A stretch of DNA of 64,000 bases, from assembly GCA_902786355.1 (NCBI GenBank), contig CADABZ010000013.1, positions 1-64,000 of the forward strand, in the 5' to 3' direction. Position numbers and translations under genes: made by a program. This document shows positions 7,984 through 16,518 of this stretch, piece after piece. Origin of the DNA: an uncultured Eubacteriales bacterium (GTDB lineage Bacteria > Bacillota > Clostridia > Peptostreptococcales > Anaerovoracaceae). Each line of letters begins with the position of its first letter. Within the stretch, counting starts at the first letter, position 1. A model generated the notes under the pieces. The model ran no database searches. It saw only the letters and a list, made by a program, of their open reading frames with translations, and was not told where the DNA came from.

Positions 7984-10407
7984 ATGATGAGTTTCAGAAA
8001 GAGAGTATTAGTTATCCTGTTGTCCCTGATCATGGTCATGACTTATATTCCTGCATTCGCTTTTGCGGCCAGTGACGTGGAAGAAGTCACCGAACCAGCA
8101 CAGACAGAGGAGACCGTTGATGAAGAGAAGACAGATGAAGTAATTGTTACAGGCACTGATCTGTCTTACAGTGTCAATGTCAAGCCTGAAGTTGAGCTGG
8201 CAGATAACGATGAGCTGCTCATGCAGTACCTCCAGAAGGAAGTAAGCAGCGAAGTCCAGGCGCCGAAGCCGGGAATGCTCAAGGCATCGAGAGCCACAAG
8301 AGGAAGCAGGCTGAGTCCTAACAGCAAGCTTATCTACAACGAACTGGTGCCATATGTGACATCTATAGCAGAAGGAAAATGTTCGACAACAGACAACTTT
8401 GTATTTCCTGTGAACAACCTGGATTTTGATCATGAAAAGTGGTATACAGCTTCAGATCTTGGCGCGGACAGTATCTATGCTGAAGATGAAAATGGGAATA
8501 CATTTATTTCAACGGATGCTTATTACGGTATCCTGAAGGTCCTCGGATATGAAGCAGAGCCAAACTCAGACAAAGTAGTGAATGCTCTAATTGCGGATCT
8601 TCCATATGAAATGTACTGGTACGATAAGCTCGCGGGAACTGATGTAACGGTTGTAAATATTACTGAGGGAACTCTCAAAGATAATGGCGAACCAGTTCTA
8701 AATCTTAATAATGCAAATCTTACTTTCAAGTTCACGGTCGCAGGCGGCGAGGCTAATACCGGATATCCTGAATATGGTTACAGAAGCGACGAGAACAACG
8801 CGTATTCGATCAATGCCGCAAAAGTCCAGAAGGCTAATGATGCAGCGGAAATAGCGGGTGATATCATCAACAGCCATCAGGAAGCTGACGTGTATGACCG
8901 GCTTGATGCCTACCGAGAGGAGATCCTTGCTCGCAATACATACAACGATGCTGCGGCTGCATCGCCTTCTGAAGTGTATGGCGATCCGTGGCAGATGATA
9001 TATGTTTTTGACCGTGATCCTGATACTAATGCCGTGTGTGAAGGCTATGCTAAAGCCTTCCAGTTCCTGATCGACAATACAGCTATGCTCGCCTCAAAGG
9101 GCGTAGAGTGCTACTCTATCCTCGGCAACATGATCGTACCGGGCCACCATATAAATGCCGCTCATATGTGGAACATCGTAACTATGGATGATGGCAGGAA
9201 TTATCTGGCAGATCTCACTAACTGTGATGCTGGTACCATCGGTTCACCTGACAAGCTCTTCCTGAGAGGCTGTATGGCCGGAGGAACTGTAGCGAACGGC
9301 TATGATTTTGATCTCGATGCAGACAAACAAAGCGATATCCGCTTTAAGTACAGCAAGCAGGCTCTCTCTCTATATGATGAGGAGCTGGTACTTTGTGAGG
9401 AAGACTATAAAGATTCTTCACGCAAGCCTGTATATAACTGGTCTGATGACAACAAAACGGTAACTGCAGAGGCCTATAACCCTGATGATCCGGAAAATAA
9501 GTTCACGGAAACAGTAAACACGACATCGGAAGTAACCGCGCAGCCAACATGTACAGAGGGCACCAAAGTAACCTATACAGCAGTATTCACTAACCCTCTA
9601 TTTACAAAGCAGACTAAAACTGTGACCGGTGACGACACGATCGATCATAAGCTTCAGAAGGTCGCTCTCAGGAAAGCCACAGCTGCATCTGCAGGAAATA
9701 TCGAACACTGGAAGTGCAGCGTATGCGGCAAGCTCTTCAGCGATCAGGAAGGTAAGAATGAGATCCCTCAGGCACAGACTGTGATACCTAAAGCCGCAGC
9801 TCCTGCAGGCAAGGTGAATATCCTGAATACGATCGCGAACTCTTCCCGGAAGACCAATGATGTCATCTGGGATAAGTCGAAGGTAACAGGAGCGACAGGC
9901 TACATCATCGAATGGAGAGCCCGCGGAGTCACAAACTGGGCAAGCAGAAGAGTCGGAAACGTCACACGTGGAGTCACATCCGGACTTACTATCGGAAATC
10001 TGTACGAGATCAGAGTGACCCCGTACAAAGCAGCTACTGCTGCGACAGCCGAAGTAAAAGGGACTCCATCGGCCATAGTTTACAGATACTTCTTCACTAC
10101 TCAGAAGATACGCCTTGCATCTAACAGCAAGGGCACATTCACTATGAGCTGGGCCAGAGACTCAAAAGCTACAAGCTATCAGGTCCTGTACACGACCAAC
10201 AAGAACGGCTCCGGAGCAGCACAGAATATCAAGACTGCAGGCAAGACAGCTACAAGCATCACCGTGAGGGATATCAAGGTGAATGGCAAGGTGCAGAAGC
10301 TGCAGAGCGGCAAGACGTACTATGTTCAGATAAGAGAAGTCCGTACCGTTGGAGGAAAGAACTACATCGGCAACATCTCATGCCCTGTGGCAGTTAAAGT
10401 CAGATAA
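7984..10407 (+). CDS. Secreted transglutaminase-like protein with C-terminal FN3-like domain
   Basis: An 807-residue exported protein (signal peptide ending near AFAFAAS). The middle carries a transglutaminase/papain-like core with a plausible Cys352-His394-Asp410 triad in AVCEGYAKAF, AAHMWNIV and YLADLTNCD. Such domains act as peptidases or crosslinkers at the surface. A single Cys pair unit (WKCSVCGKLFSDQEG) follows, then a ~190-residue fibronectin-III-like tail containing KTNDVIWDK, IRLASNSKGTFTMSW and TYYVQIREV. This tail recurs in the proteins at 45614 and 49849, and this copy is the intact reference. Two ATG codons stand in tandem at the start. Substrate unknown. Confidence 0.75.
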   Translation: MMSFRKRVLVILLSLIMVMTYIPAFAFAASDVEEVTEPAQTEETVDEEKTDEVIVTGTDLSYSVNVKPEVELADNDELLMQYLQKEVSSEVQAPKPGMLKASRATRGSRLSPNSKLIYNELVPYVTSIAEGKCSTTDNFVFPVNNLDFDHEKWYTASDLGADSIYAEDENGNTFISTDAYYGILKVLGYEAEPNSDKVVNALIADLPYEMYWYDKLAGTDVTVVNITEGTLKDNGEPVLNLNNANLTFKFTVAGGEANTGYPEYGYRSDENNAYSINAAKVQKANDAAEIAGDIINSHQEADVYDRLDAYREEILARNTYNDAAAASPSEVYGDPWQMIYVFDRDPDTNAVCEGYAKAFQFLIDNTAMLASKGVECYSILGNMIVPGHHINAAHMWNIVTMDDGRNYLADLTNCDAGTIGSPDKLFLRGCMAGGTVANGYDFDLDADKQSDIRFKYSKQALSLYDEELVLCEEDYKDSSRKPVYNWSDDNKTVTAEAYNPDDPENKFTETVNTTSEVTAQPTCTEGTKVTYTAVFTNPLFTKQTKTVTGDDTIDHKLQKVALRKATAASAGNIEHWKCSVCGKLFSDQEGKNEIPQAQTVIPKAAAPAGKVNILNTIANSSRKTNDVIWDKSKVTGATGYIIEWRARGVTNWASRRVGNVTRGVTSGLTIGNLYEIRVTPYKAATAATAEVKGTPSAIVYRYFFTTQKIRLASNSKGTFTMSWARDSKATSYQVLYTTNKNGSGAAQNIKTAGKTATSITVRDIKVNGKVQKLQSGKTYYVQIREVRTVGGKNYIGNISCPVAVKVR

Positions 10408-10437
10408 TGATATATATTATTATCTGCTGAATTGTGG

Positions 10438-10443
10438 TATACT
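10438..10443 (+). promoter_or_regulatory. Extended -10 element before GT2 operon
   Basis: TATACT at 10438-10443 is preceded by TGG, giving an extended -10 (TGnTATACT), 37 bases before the glycosyltransferase start. No good -35 is seen at the usual distance. It would drive the 10481-13296 gene set. Confidence 0.4.
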
Positions 10444-10480
10444 CAATTGATTAAGTTCAAAATCACAGGAGAGGCAGAAT

Positions 10481-11482
10481 ATGCTGATATCTTTCGTAAT
10501 ACCGTGTTACTATTCTGAAGATACGATCGGCAAGGAAGTCCTTGCGGTCATGGATCAGTTCAGGCAGCGCGAGGGCTATGAGTGTGAGTTCGTTCTGGTC
10601 AATGACGGATCGACGGACGGCACTTTTGATGTGATCAGATCTCTGTGCGACAAGTATCCTAACGTCAAAGGCATCAACCTTATGAGAGGATTCGGTCAGC
10701 ACAATGCTCAGATGGCAGGCCTCAACTACGCGACGGGTGAGTACATAATGGGTATGGACGATGACATGCAGACACATCCTTCCCAGGTGTTCAAGCTGAT
10801 CGAGACTATCGAGCAGGGCGGCTATGATGTCGTCTATGGCACGTATCCTCACTCCAAGAACTCATTCTTCAAGACACTCTCAAGCAGGTTCAACAGGTTT
10901 ACATCCAAGATCCTGCTCGACATGCCAAAGGAGATCGTAGCGACCAACTTCTGGATCATCACAAGAGCTGTGAGGGATCAGGTCGTCAAGTACAGCAGCT
11001 TCAATCCTGTCCTCGATGCGATCTTCTATCAGGTCACGCACAACTTCGGCTCTGTCGAGGTCGAACATCACAAGAGAGAGTCCGGCAAGTCCGGATACAC
11101 ATTCAGAAAGCTCGTCAGACTGTGGCTCTCATACTGGAACTACTCTGTCGTGCCGCTGAGGATATCGTTCCTCATTGGGGCAGCATCGGCAACATTCGGG
11201 ATCCTGGTCACATTCTGGCTCATATACAAGAAAGTCACAGACCCTGAGATCCCTATGGGCTGGGCATCGACATTGTGTCTGATGACCCTGCTCTTCGGAG
11301 CGGTACTTATGGTGCTTGGTGTCGTCGGAGAGTATCTGGGCAAGGCGATCCTGATACTCAACAAGACGCCGCAGTTCATCATCCGCGAATCCCTCAATCT
11401 GGACAAAACAGTTCCGGCAGGCACTCAGGCTACCGGAGACATATCAAGCACAAGCGAATGGGAAGACTCAAATATTTCATAG
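10481..11482 (+). CDS. Polyprenyl-phosphate glycosyltransferase, GT2 (ArnC/GtrB-like)
   Basis: A 333-residue GT2 enzyme of the undecaprenyl-phosphate sugar transferase group. The GT-A domain has FVIPCYYSED, LVNDGSTDGT and the DDDMQTHPSQ metal site. Two transmembrane helices (about 233-256 and 266-290) and the GEYLGK motif follow. In ArnC the analogous enzyme charges undecaprenyl phosphate with an aminosugar. The next two genes encode half-transporters resembling ArnE/ArnF, and the first overlaps this gene by 25 bases, suggesting translational coupling and a shared substrate. The sugar is not identifiable. Confidence 0.85.
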   Translation: MLISFVIPCYYSEDTIGKEVLAVMDQFRQREGYECEFVLVNDGSTDGTFDVIRSLCDKYPNVKGINLMRGFGQHNAQMAGLNYATGEYIMGMDDDMQTHPSQVFKLIETIEQGGYDVVYGTYPHSKNSFFKTLSSRFNRFTSKILLDMPKEIVATNFWIITRAVRDQVVKYSSFNPVLDAIFYQVTHNFGSVEVEHHKRESGKSGYTFRKLVRLWLSYWNYSVVPLRISFLIGAASATFGILVTFWLIYKKVTDPEIPMGWASTLCLMTLLFGAVLMVLGVVGEYLGKAILILNKTPQFIIRESLNLDKTVPAGTQATGDISSTSEWEDSNIS

Positions 11483-11823
11483 CGCTGCATCTGTGCATCC
11501 TCGTCTTTTCGATGACGGAGGTGCTGGGTAAATTTGCAGCCATAGCATATAATGAAAACGGATTACACAGTGTCAGGATATACGTCTTCATACTCCTGAT
11601 GCTTTTCGTTTGTGTCTTCTATGCATTTTGCTGGCAGAAGATAATCAAGCATTTCGATCTGCATATAGCCTACGCCAACAGGAGCATGTACCTGGTGTGG
11701 AGTCAGCTCTGGGCCGTATTCATTTTTTCCGAAAGCCTCACACCGAGGAATATAATCGGGATGCTGATCGTAATGTTCGGGGTCATAGTCGTCTCCCTCG
11801 GGGAGAGAACAAGTAAGGAGTAG
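11458..11823 (+). CDS. SMR/EamA-like half-transporter (ArnE/ArnF-like), first subunit
   Basis: A 121-residue protein with four predicted membrane helices and the C-terminal pattern F-x-E-x-L-T-P-R-x-I-I-G-M-L-I-V typical of the small EamA/SMR fold (FSESLTPRNIIGMLIV). In ArnE/ArnF two such subunits flip undecaprenyl-phosphate-aminoarabinose. The ATG at 11458 was chosen because it begins the hydrophobic protein; upstream frame is only the shadow of the glycosyltransferase. It overlaps the GT2 gene by 25 bases and is 2 bases from the second subunit. The flipped substrate is inferred from context. Confidence 0.7.
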   Translation: MGRLKYFIALHLCILVFSMTEVLGKFAAIAYNENGLHSVRIYVFILLMLFVCVFYAFCWQKIIKHFDLHIAYANRSMYLVWSQLWAVFIFSESLTPRNIIGMLIVMFGVIVVSLGERTSKE

Positions 11824-11825
11824 CC

Positions 11826-12161
11826 ATGCATCCATATATGCTGATTTTGTTCGCGACTACTTTCTTCACGGCTATCTCCCAGGTGCTCATGAAGAAGAGT
11901 GCGCAGATCGAACACAAAAGCTGGATATACGAATACCTGAACTGGAGGGTCATACTTGCGTACGGCATTGCTTTTACGGTGCTGATGGTCAACACCTACG
12001 CCTACACCGAGGTCGAGATCAAGTACGCCTCGATAATCGATGCGTTCAGCTACGTCAACGTCATGATATTCTCGTATCTGCTTCTCAAAGAAAAATTCAC
12101 AGGACTGCAGCTTGTCGGCAACCTGATAATCATTACCGGCATACTGGTCTATACGTTATAG
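11826..12161 (+). CDS. SMR/EamA-like half-transporter (ArnE/ArnF-like), second subunit
   Basis: A 111-residue protein with four membrane helices and the EamA-type signature LLLKEKFTGLQLVGNLIIITGI near its C-terminal end. It differs enough from the preceding gene to form a heterodimer with it, as ArnE does with ArnF. The two genes are separated by 2 bases. The pair is predicted to move the lipid-linked sugar made by the 10481 enzyme to the outer leaflet. Other SMR roles, such as cation or drug export, cannot be excluded. Confidence 0.7.
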   Translation: MHPYMLILFATTFFTAISQVLMKKSAQIEHKSWIYEYLNWRVILAYGIAFTVLMVNTYAYTEVEIKYASIIDAFSYVNVMIFSYLLLKEKFTGLQLVGNLIIITGILVYTL

Positions 12162-12183
12162 AAACTGCTTGCGGAGGTAACAC

Positions 12184-13296
12184 ATGAAAGGAAATGTCGC
12201 AATACTCGGAGCGAGCTATCATCAGCTCCCGCTTATTGAAAGGGCAAAAGAACTCGGCTATGTAACTCACGTTTTCGCATGGGAATGCGGAGACGTCGGA
12301 GAGACCGCGGCTGATCACTTTTATCCTATCAGTACCAGAGACGGAGACGCGATTCTTGAAAAGTGCAGGGAGATCGGTATAGATGGTATCTGCAGCATCG
12401 CATCGGATGTAGCACTTATCACCTGCAACTATGTTGCCAACAAGATGGGGCTCACAGCCAACACTATGGAAAGCACTTACAAGAGCACCAACAAGCATCT
12501 TATGAGGGAAGCCTTTATGGAAAACGGCGACCCTACTCCGATGAGCATGCTTGTGACCCCTGATACGGACCTTTCGGAGATCGATATCCCGCTACCGGTG
12601 ATCGTTAAGCCGACTGACCGCAGCGGAAGCAGAGGAGTACACAAGGTCGAATCACCTGAAGAGCTCCAGGCCGCACTCGATGAAGCCTTTGAGTACAGCT
12701 TCGAGAAGAAGGCCGTTGTAGAGGAGTTCGCTGAAGGTCAGGAATACAGCATAGAATACATTTCCTACGAGGGGAAGCATACGTTCCTTGCGGCGACGTT
12801 CAAGTACACTACAGGGGCTCCGAGGTTCATAGAGTCCGGTCACTACCAGCCGGCACCTTTCAGTGAAGAGACCCTTGAGCGTATCAAAAAGGTCATAGAG
12901 CACGCACTCGACAGCCTCGAGATAAAATACGGAGCGTCCTGCTCAGAGTTCAAGATCGATGATAAGGGCAACATAAAGCTCATAGAGATCTGCCAGAGGA
13001 TGGCCGGTGACTGTATCGGAAGCGATCTGGTTAAGTACTCTACGGGACTTGACTACGTGGGTATGGTAGTAGACATCGCCTGCGGAAAGGCGCCTGATTT
13101 CACGCCGGTCTGTGAACCGTTCCCGGTAGAGAGCTGCTTTATTTTCAACCAGGAAGATCTCGACAAATTCAACTACATACAGGAGCATGAGCCTGAGAGA
13201 ATAGTCCGCATTGTGGATATGGATCTCGACCTGCTCGGCAGCGCGACAGACAGTTCCAACAGAGCCGGATGCTACGTCATCAGACACAAAGACTGA
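12184..13296 (+). CDS. ATP-grasp carboxylate-amine ligase
   Basis: A 370-residue cytosolic ATP-grasp enzyme. It opens with a Rossmann-like pre-ATP-grasp domain (VAILGASYHQLPLIERAKELG), then the ATP-grasp core with IVKPTDRSGSRGVHKV near 138-155, the acidic EEFAEGQEYSIEYI near 182 and a magnesium-binding end around EICQRMAGD. The family joins a carboxylate to an amine or other nucleophile through an acyl phosphate. Lying in the ArnC/ArnE/ArnF-like unit, 22 bases after the second half-transporter, it may attach an amino acid or acyl group to an aminosugar. That link is inference. Confidence 0.75.
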   Translation: MKGNVAILGASYHQLPLIERAKELGYVTHVFAWECGDVGETAADHFYPISTRDGDAILEKCREIGIDGICSIASDVALITCNYVANKMGLTANTMESTYKSTNKHLMREAFMENGDPTPMSMLVTPDTDLSEIDIPLPVIVKPTDRSGSRGVHKVESPEELQAALDEAFEYSFEKKAVVEEFAEGQEYSIEYISYEGKHTFLAATFKYTTGAPRFIESGHYQPAPFSEETLERIKKVIEHALDSLEIKYGASCSEFKIDDKGNIKLIEICQRMAGDCIGSDLVKYSTGLDYVGMVVDIACGKAPDFTPVCEPFPVESCFIFNQEDLDKFNYIQEHEPERIVRIVDMDLDLLGSATDSSNRAGCYVIRHKD

Positions 13297-13326
13297 TTGA
13301 CGATTGCGTTTATATACTGATATAAT
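13297..13326 (+). promoter_or_regulatory. Strong sigma-A-type promoter before the L,D-transpeptidase
   Basis: TTGACG (13297-13302) and TATAAT (13321-13326) are 18 bases apart. The -35 starts right after the ATP-grasp stop codon, so the transpeptidase has its own transcript start about 48 bases before its ATG. Confidence 0.7.
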
Positions 13327-13380
13327 ATATACGCAAAAAGTTTAATAAATATTAAGATATCAGAATTAAGGAGAGAATTT

Positions 13381-14379
13381 ATGCGTAAGAAATTCATTGC
13401 AGTGCTTATGATCAGCGCAATGATCCTCACGTTTGCGGCGCCTCTCAGTGCATCCGCTGCATCCTCGCCGGCGCTTTGGAGTGTTACCTGGGCAAGAGGA
13501 TATTCCAGCTACAACAGAGTCCGTCTTGAATGGAAACAGGTAGCCAATGCTGACGGATACAGAGTTTACTGGGCAGCTAACGGGGTCAGAGGAAACGTTG
13601 TCCTGAAAGGACGCAACACACTCAAGTATACACATGTCATCACCGACTCGAGACTTCTCGACAGAGATATTACCTATGTAGTATATGGTGTCAAACTTGG
13701 TACAGTAAACGGGAAGAAGAATCAGGTGGTCAAAATGTCACCGCATCCATGTACGATCAAGGCTTCACCGATCAGGCTCATGACTATCAGGTTCACATTC
13801 GCTGAGAACAGGACACTGACAAGCCACGAAGGAACAAGCACGACCAAGAGATTCTATGAAGGTGACTCATACAAGGCAAGAGGCTATGATCAGGGGCGTT
13901 ATGTATTCCCTGTCGGCAAGCTGACTTACTACGTATCCAGACTGAGCACATACAATGCATATATCGATGATATCGATTCGGATAAGACATACTGGAAGAG
14001 AGAATGCGAGGACTTTGTCAACACTATCGGCATCACCAGTAACACCGATTACCTTATCTGGGTCAACCAGTACACACAGAGGCTTTGCATCTTCAAGGGA
14101 TATCAGGGCCACTGGAGCATGATCTGCGGACCATGGCAGGTATCGACAGGTAAGGCAAGCACTCCTACAGATACAGGAAAGACAAGGATCTATGATAAGG
14201 AGTATTATGGCACACCTATGTACTGGAACATCTGCCAGGTATTCTCGATCCACGGAAGACTGTATTCATACGGCGACCTCAACTGGCCTAAGTCTAACGG
14301 CTGCGTAAGGAATACAGATGACCATGCTCTGTATATCTACAACCACTGCCCGATCGGCACAGCTGTATACATCTTCTAG
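13381..14379 (+). CDS. Secreted L,D-transpeptidase (YkuD) with N-terminal FN3-like domain
   Basis: A 332-residue exported enzyme (signal peptide ending near ASAASS). Residues ~30-125 resemble a fibronectin-III domain (SSYNRVRLEWKQVANADGY). The YkuD catalytic domain covers ~222-332 with His291-Gly292 (FSIHGRLYS) and the nucleophile Cys308 in SNGCVR. The family consensus is S/T-H-G-C, so Asn306 replaces the usual His, a tolerated variant in some members. Such enzymes form 3-3 crosslinks or attach proteins to peptidoglycan. It has its own promoter and a terminator downstream. Confidence 0.8.
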   Translation: MRKKFIAVLMISAMILTFAAPLSASAASSPALWSVTWARGYSSYNRVRLEWKQVANADGYRVYWAANGVRGNVVLKGRNTLKYTHVITDSRLLDRDITYVVYGVKLGTVNGKKNQVVKMSPHPCTIKASPIRLMTIRFTFAENRTLTSHEGTSTTKRFYEGDSYKARGYDQGRYVFPVGKLTYYVSRLSTYNAYIDDIDSDKTYWKRECEDFVNTIGITSNTDYLIWVNQYTQRLCIFKGYQGHWSMICGPWQVSTGKASTPTDTGKTRIYDKEYYGTPMYWNICQVFSIHGRLYSYGDLNWPKSNGCVRNTDDHALYIYNHCPIGTAVYIF

Positions 14380-14407
14380 GAGTACTCATCAACAAACTAA
14401 TGCGGAG

Positions 14408-14435
14408 GCGTCTCATCATTTGAGACGCTTCTTTC
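14408..14435 (+). terminator. Rho-independent terminator after the L,D-transpeptidase
   Basis: GCGTCTCA (14408-14415) pairs with TGAGACGC (14421-14428) around a 5-base loop, followed by a T-rich stretch (TTCTTTC). It isolates the transpeptidase from the flippase gene. Confidence 0.75.
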
Positions 14436-14457
14436 ATGTATAAGACAGAACACAGAA

Positions 14458-15744
14458 ATGAACGGATTAAAGAAGCTCTTTACTGAGTCAGACAACATCA
14501 CCAGGGACAGTTATATCTGGAATACACTGTCGGCTACTTTCTTTGCTGTGCAGTCGACTATCGCACTGGTCGTCATAACGCATACGGGAGCGCAGGAGGA
14601 TGCCGGCATTTTTTCTATTGCTTATGCTGTCGGCAGTCTGATGTACTACATCGGCGAGTATGGAGTCAGAAAGTATCAGGTCAGCGATGTCAATGAGGAG
14701 ATGTCATTTACTGACTACCACTCGCACAGAGTAGCCGCATGCACGATAATGCTGCTGGTCAGCCTGGTGTGTGTCGCAAGAGGCTACTTCTTTTCCGGCT
14801 ATTCCTCACGCAAGGCATATATCGTCCTGATGGTGTGCCTGATCAAAGTAGTCGAAGCCTACTCCGAAGTGTATTTCGGGCGCTTCCAGCAGGTCGGACG
14901 GCTTGATGTATCTGCCAAAACGAATTTCTACAGGACGATGGTCGGCCTGGCAGGCGGCTGTGTAGCTCTTGTCATTACACACGACCTGGCAATATCGATC
15001 ACGGTGTGGTTTGTGCTGACTGTGCTGGCGATGCTGACCTCCAGCATTCTCGTATACAGGGATTTCGGAACGATCGAGCTTAAGTTCAACTGGGACAAGG
15101 TCCTTAGGATATTCATAGAATGCTTCCCTCTGTTCATCGGTTATTTCATGATGAACTACATAGGAAATGCGCCAAAATACGCTATAGACGCGACTATGAC
15201 CGATCTCGATCAGGCGAACTACAACTACATATTCATGCCGGTGTTCGCCGTAGGCCTTTTCGCTAATTTCATCTTCAACCCTATCCTTGTAAAGCTCGCG
15301 CGCAGATGGGATGAGAGCAAGATCAGAGCGTTTGTGAAGATAGTGCTTCGTCAGCTGCTGGTCATCGCCGGAATCACACTCCTGGCTATAGCGGTCGCTC
15401 TGACGATAGGCTGTCCGGTACTTGGGATCCTGTTCAACGCAGATGTCTCGCCGTTCAGAACAGAACTCACTATACTGATGGTGGGAGGGGGCATGCTTGC
15501 TCTGGTCAATTTCTTCTCGGTCGTGGTCACTGTTATGAGATACCAGAAGCATCTGATTGCAGGCTATGTGATCATCGCGGTACTTGCGCTGCTGCTCGCT
15601 CAGAAAGCTGTACTCGGGTACGGCCTGAGAGGTGCGGCTGTTCTGTATACAATACTGATGGGCATGCTGGCGCTCATATTCGCCTTCGTGACCTTCTGGT
15701 TCATACACAAAAAAAGCAGCACCCTCAGATCGGATGCTGCCTGA
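14458..15744 (+). CDS. Wzx-like polysaccharide flippase (MOP superfamily)
   Basis: A 428-residue polytopic protein with about 12 hydrophobic segments and the layout of the MOP/Wzx family: a short N-terminal cytosolic start (LKKLFTESDNITRDSYIWNTL), paired helices, and charged loops such as VYFGRFQQVGRLD. Wzx proteins move lipid-linked repeat units across the membrane. The start has no strong SD (only AAGACAG lies upstream). The gene lies between the L,D-transpeptidase and a convergent lipoprotein. A minus-strand terminator is embedded in its last codons. Confidence 0.75.
   Translation: MNGLKKLFTESDNITRDSYIWNTLSATFFAVQSTIALVVITHTGAQEDAGIFSIAYAVGSLMYYIGEYGVRKYQVSDVNEEMSFTDYHSHRVAACTIMLLVSLVCVARGYFFSGYSSRKAYIVLMVCLIKVVEAYSEVYFGRFQQVGRLDVSAKTNFYRTMVGLAGGCVALVITHDLAISITVWFVLTVLAMLTSSILVYRDFGTIELKFNWDKVLRIFIECFPLFIGYFMMNYIGNAPKYAIDATMTDLDQANYNYIFMPVFAVGLFANFIFNPILVKLARRWDESKIRAFVKIVLRQLLVIAGITLLAIAVALTIGCPVLGILFNADVSPFRTELTILMVGGGMLALVNFFSVVVTVMRYQKHLIAGYVIIAVLALLLAQKAVLGYGLRGAAVLYTILMGMLALIFAFVTFWFIHKKSSTLRSDAA
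15709..15740 (-). terminator. Rho-independent terminator for the minus-strand lipoprotein
   Basis: Read on the minus strand, GCAGCA (15735-15740) and TGCTGC (15716-15721) form a stem followed by seven T (15709-15715). It lies inside the 3' end of the flippase coding sequence, so the two convergent genes share this stretch. Confidence 0.7.
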
Positions 15745-15758
15745 TAAATGCGGATGTG

Positions 15759-16319
15759 TTAGTTGACCTTGGTCAGCACAGTGTTGATCACGCCTTCAGG
15801 GTTGGTCTCTGTCATGACGAGGTCGCCGGACTGATCAAAAGCAAGATCGAAGTCAAAGTTTAGCTCGCTCGTATCATCAAGATGGATGTGATCATCGGCT
15901 TCTTTCCAGGAGCCTCCGAGTTTTTCCTCAGTGATGTCTGCTGCCCATGAACCGTTGCTGTTGATGATGAGGTCTATGTTGCCGTACAGGTACAGAGCCT
16001 GGTCAGAAGTAGCGGTCCATCTGCCGACGAATTTTTCCGGATTGGTTTTGACTCGCTTGATCTCAGCGTCCTCTCTCTCAAGGTCAAAAGAGATACCGTT
16101 GGATTCTCTTTCTGTCAGGTCCGGCTGATTCGGATCAGCATCGATCAGCCCCGGATCGGCCTCGAGGTCATTGACCTCATTGCTCTCCTGCGAAACGATC
16201 ACCGAAGGATCGTTTTCACCGACGGCTTCTTCTTCCTTGTTTCCGAATATCGAGCAGGAAGATGCGAGGAATGCAAGCATGGCAATGATTGCTACAAATG
16301 AAATGTATTTTCTATTCAT
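15759..16319 (-). CDS. Lipoprotein with GRW-type beta module
   Basis: A 186-residue exported lipoprotein: MNRK, a hydrophobic core, then FLASSC as lipobox. An acidic, Asp/Glu/Asn-rich linker follows, and the C-terminal ~100 residues form a beta module beginning FVGRWTA with a later GGSWKEADDHI. This matches the GTW modules in the lipoprotein at 986-1996. The ATG at 16319 is chosen because GGAGGG lies 8 bases upstream; a TTG at 16334 would put that SD inside the gene. Function unknown. Confidence 0.65.
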   Translation of the reverse strand: MNRKYISFVAIIAMLAFLASSCSIFGNKEEEAVGENDPSVIVSQESNEVNDLEADPGLIDADPNQPDLTERESNGISFDLEREDAEIKRVKTNPEKFVGRWTATSDQALYLYGNIDLIINSNGSWAADITEEKLGGSWKEADDHIHLDDTSELNFDFDLAFDQSGDLVMTETNPEGVINTVLTKVN

Positions 16320-16400
16320 GTGAAAGCCCTCCAATCTGTTGTTTCTGTATAATCTGCTGCCGGCTGCCTCGTAAGAGGGCAGCAGCTGCGCATTTTCATA

Positions 16401-16430
16401 TTGGTTGAAGTATGATTGTAATAGTATAAT
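16401..16430 (+). promoter_or_regulatory. Promoter for the 16519 membrane-protein gene
   Basis: TTGGTT (16401-16406) and a perfect TATAAT (16425-16430) are 18 bases apart. An upstream in-frame ATG at 16405 lies inside this promoter, which argues that translation starts at 16519. Confidence 0.55.
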
Positions 16431-16518
16431 ATATTTGCTGAGATTTGTAAAATACGCTCGGCGCGCACAGGGTCTGCCGCTGGTTATGCCGGCAGCGCAA
16501 GAAAGGCTTTATATATCG

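Noticed and set aside
14806..15708. 300-residue minus-strand ORF
   Set aside because: Antisense shadow of the flippase gene; its composition (many His, Tyr, Arg, Asp) is the mirror of hydrophobic codons.
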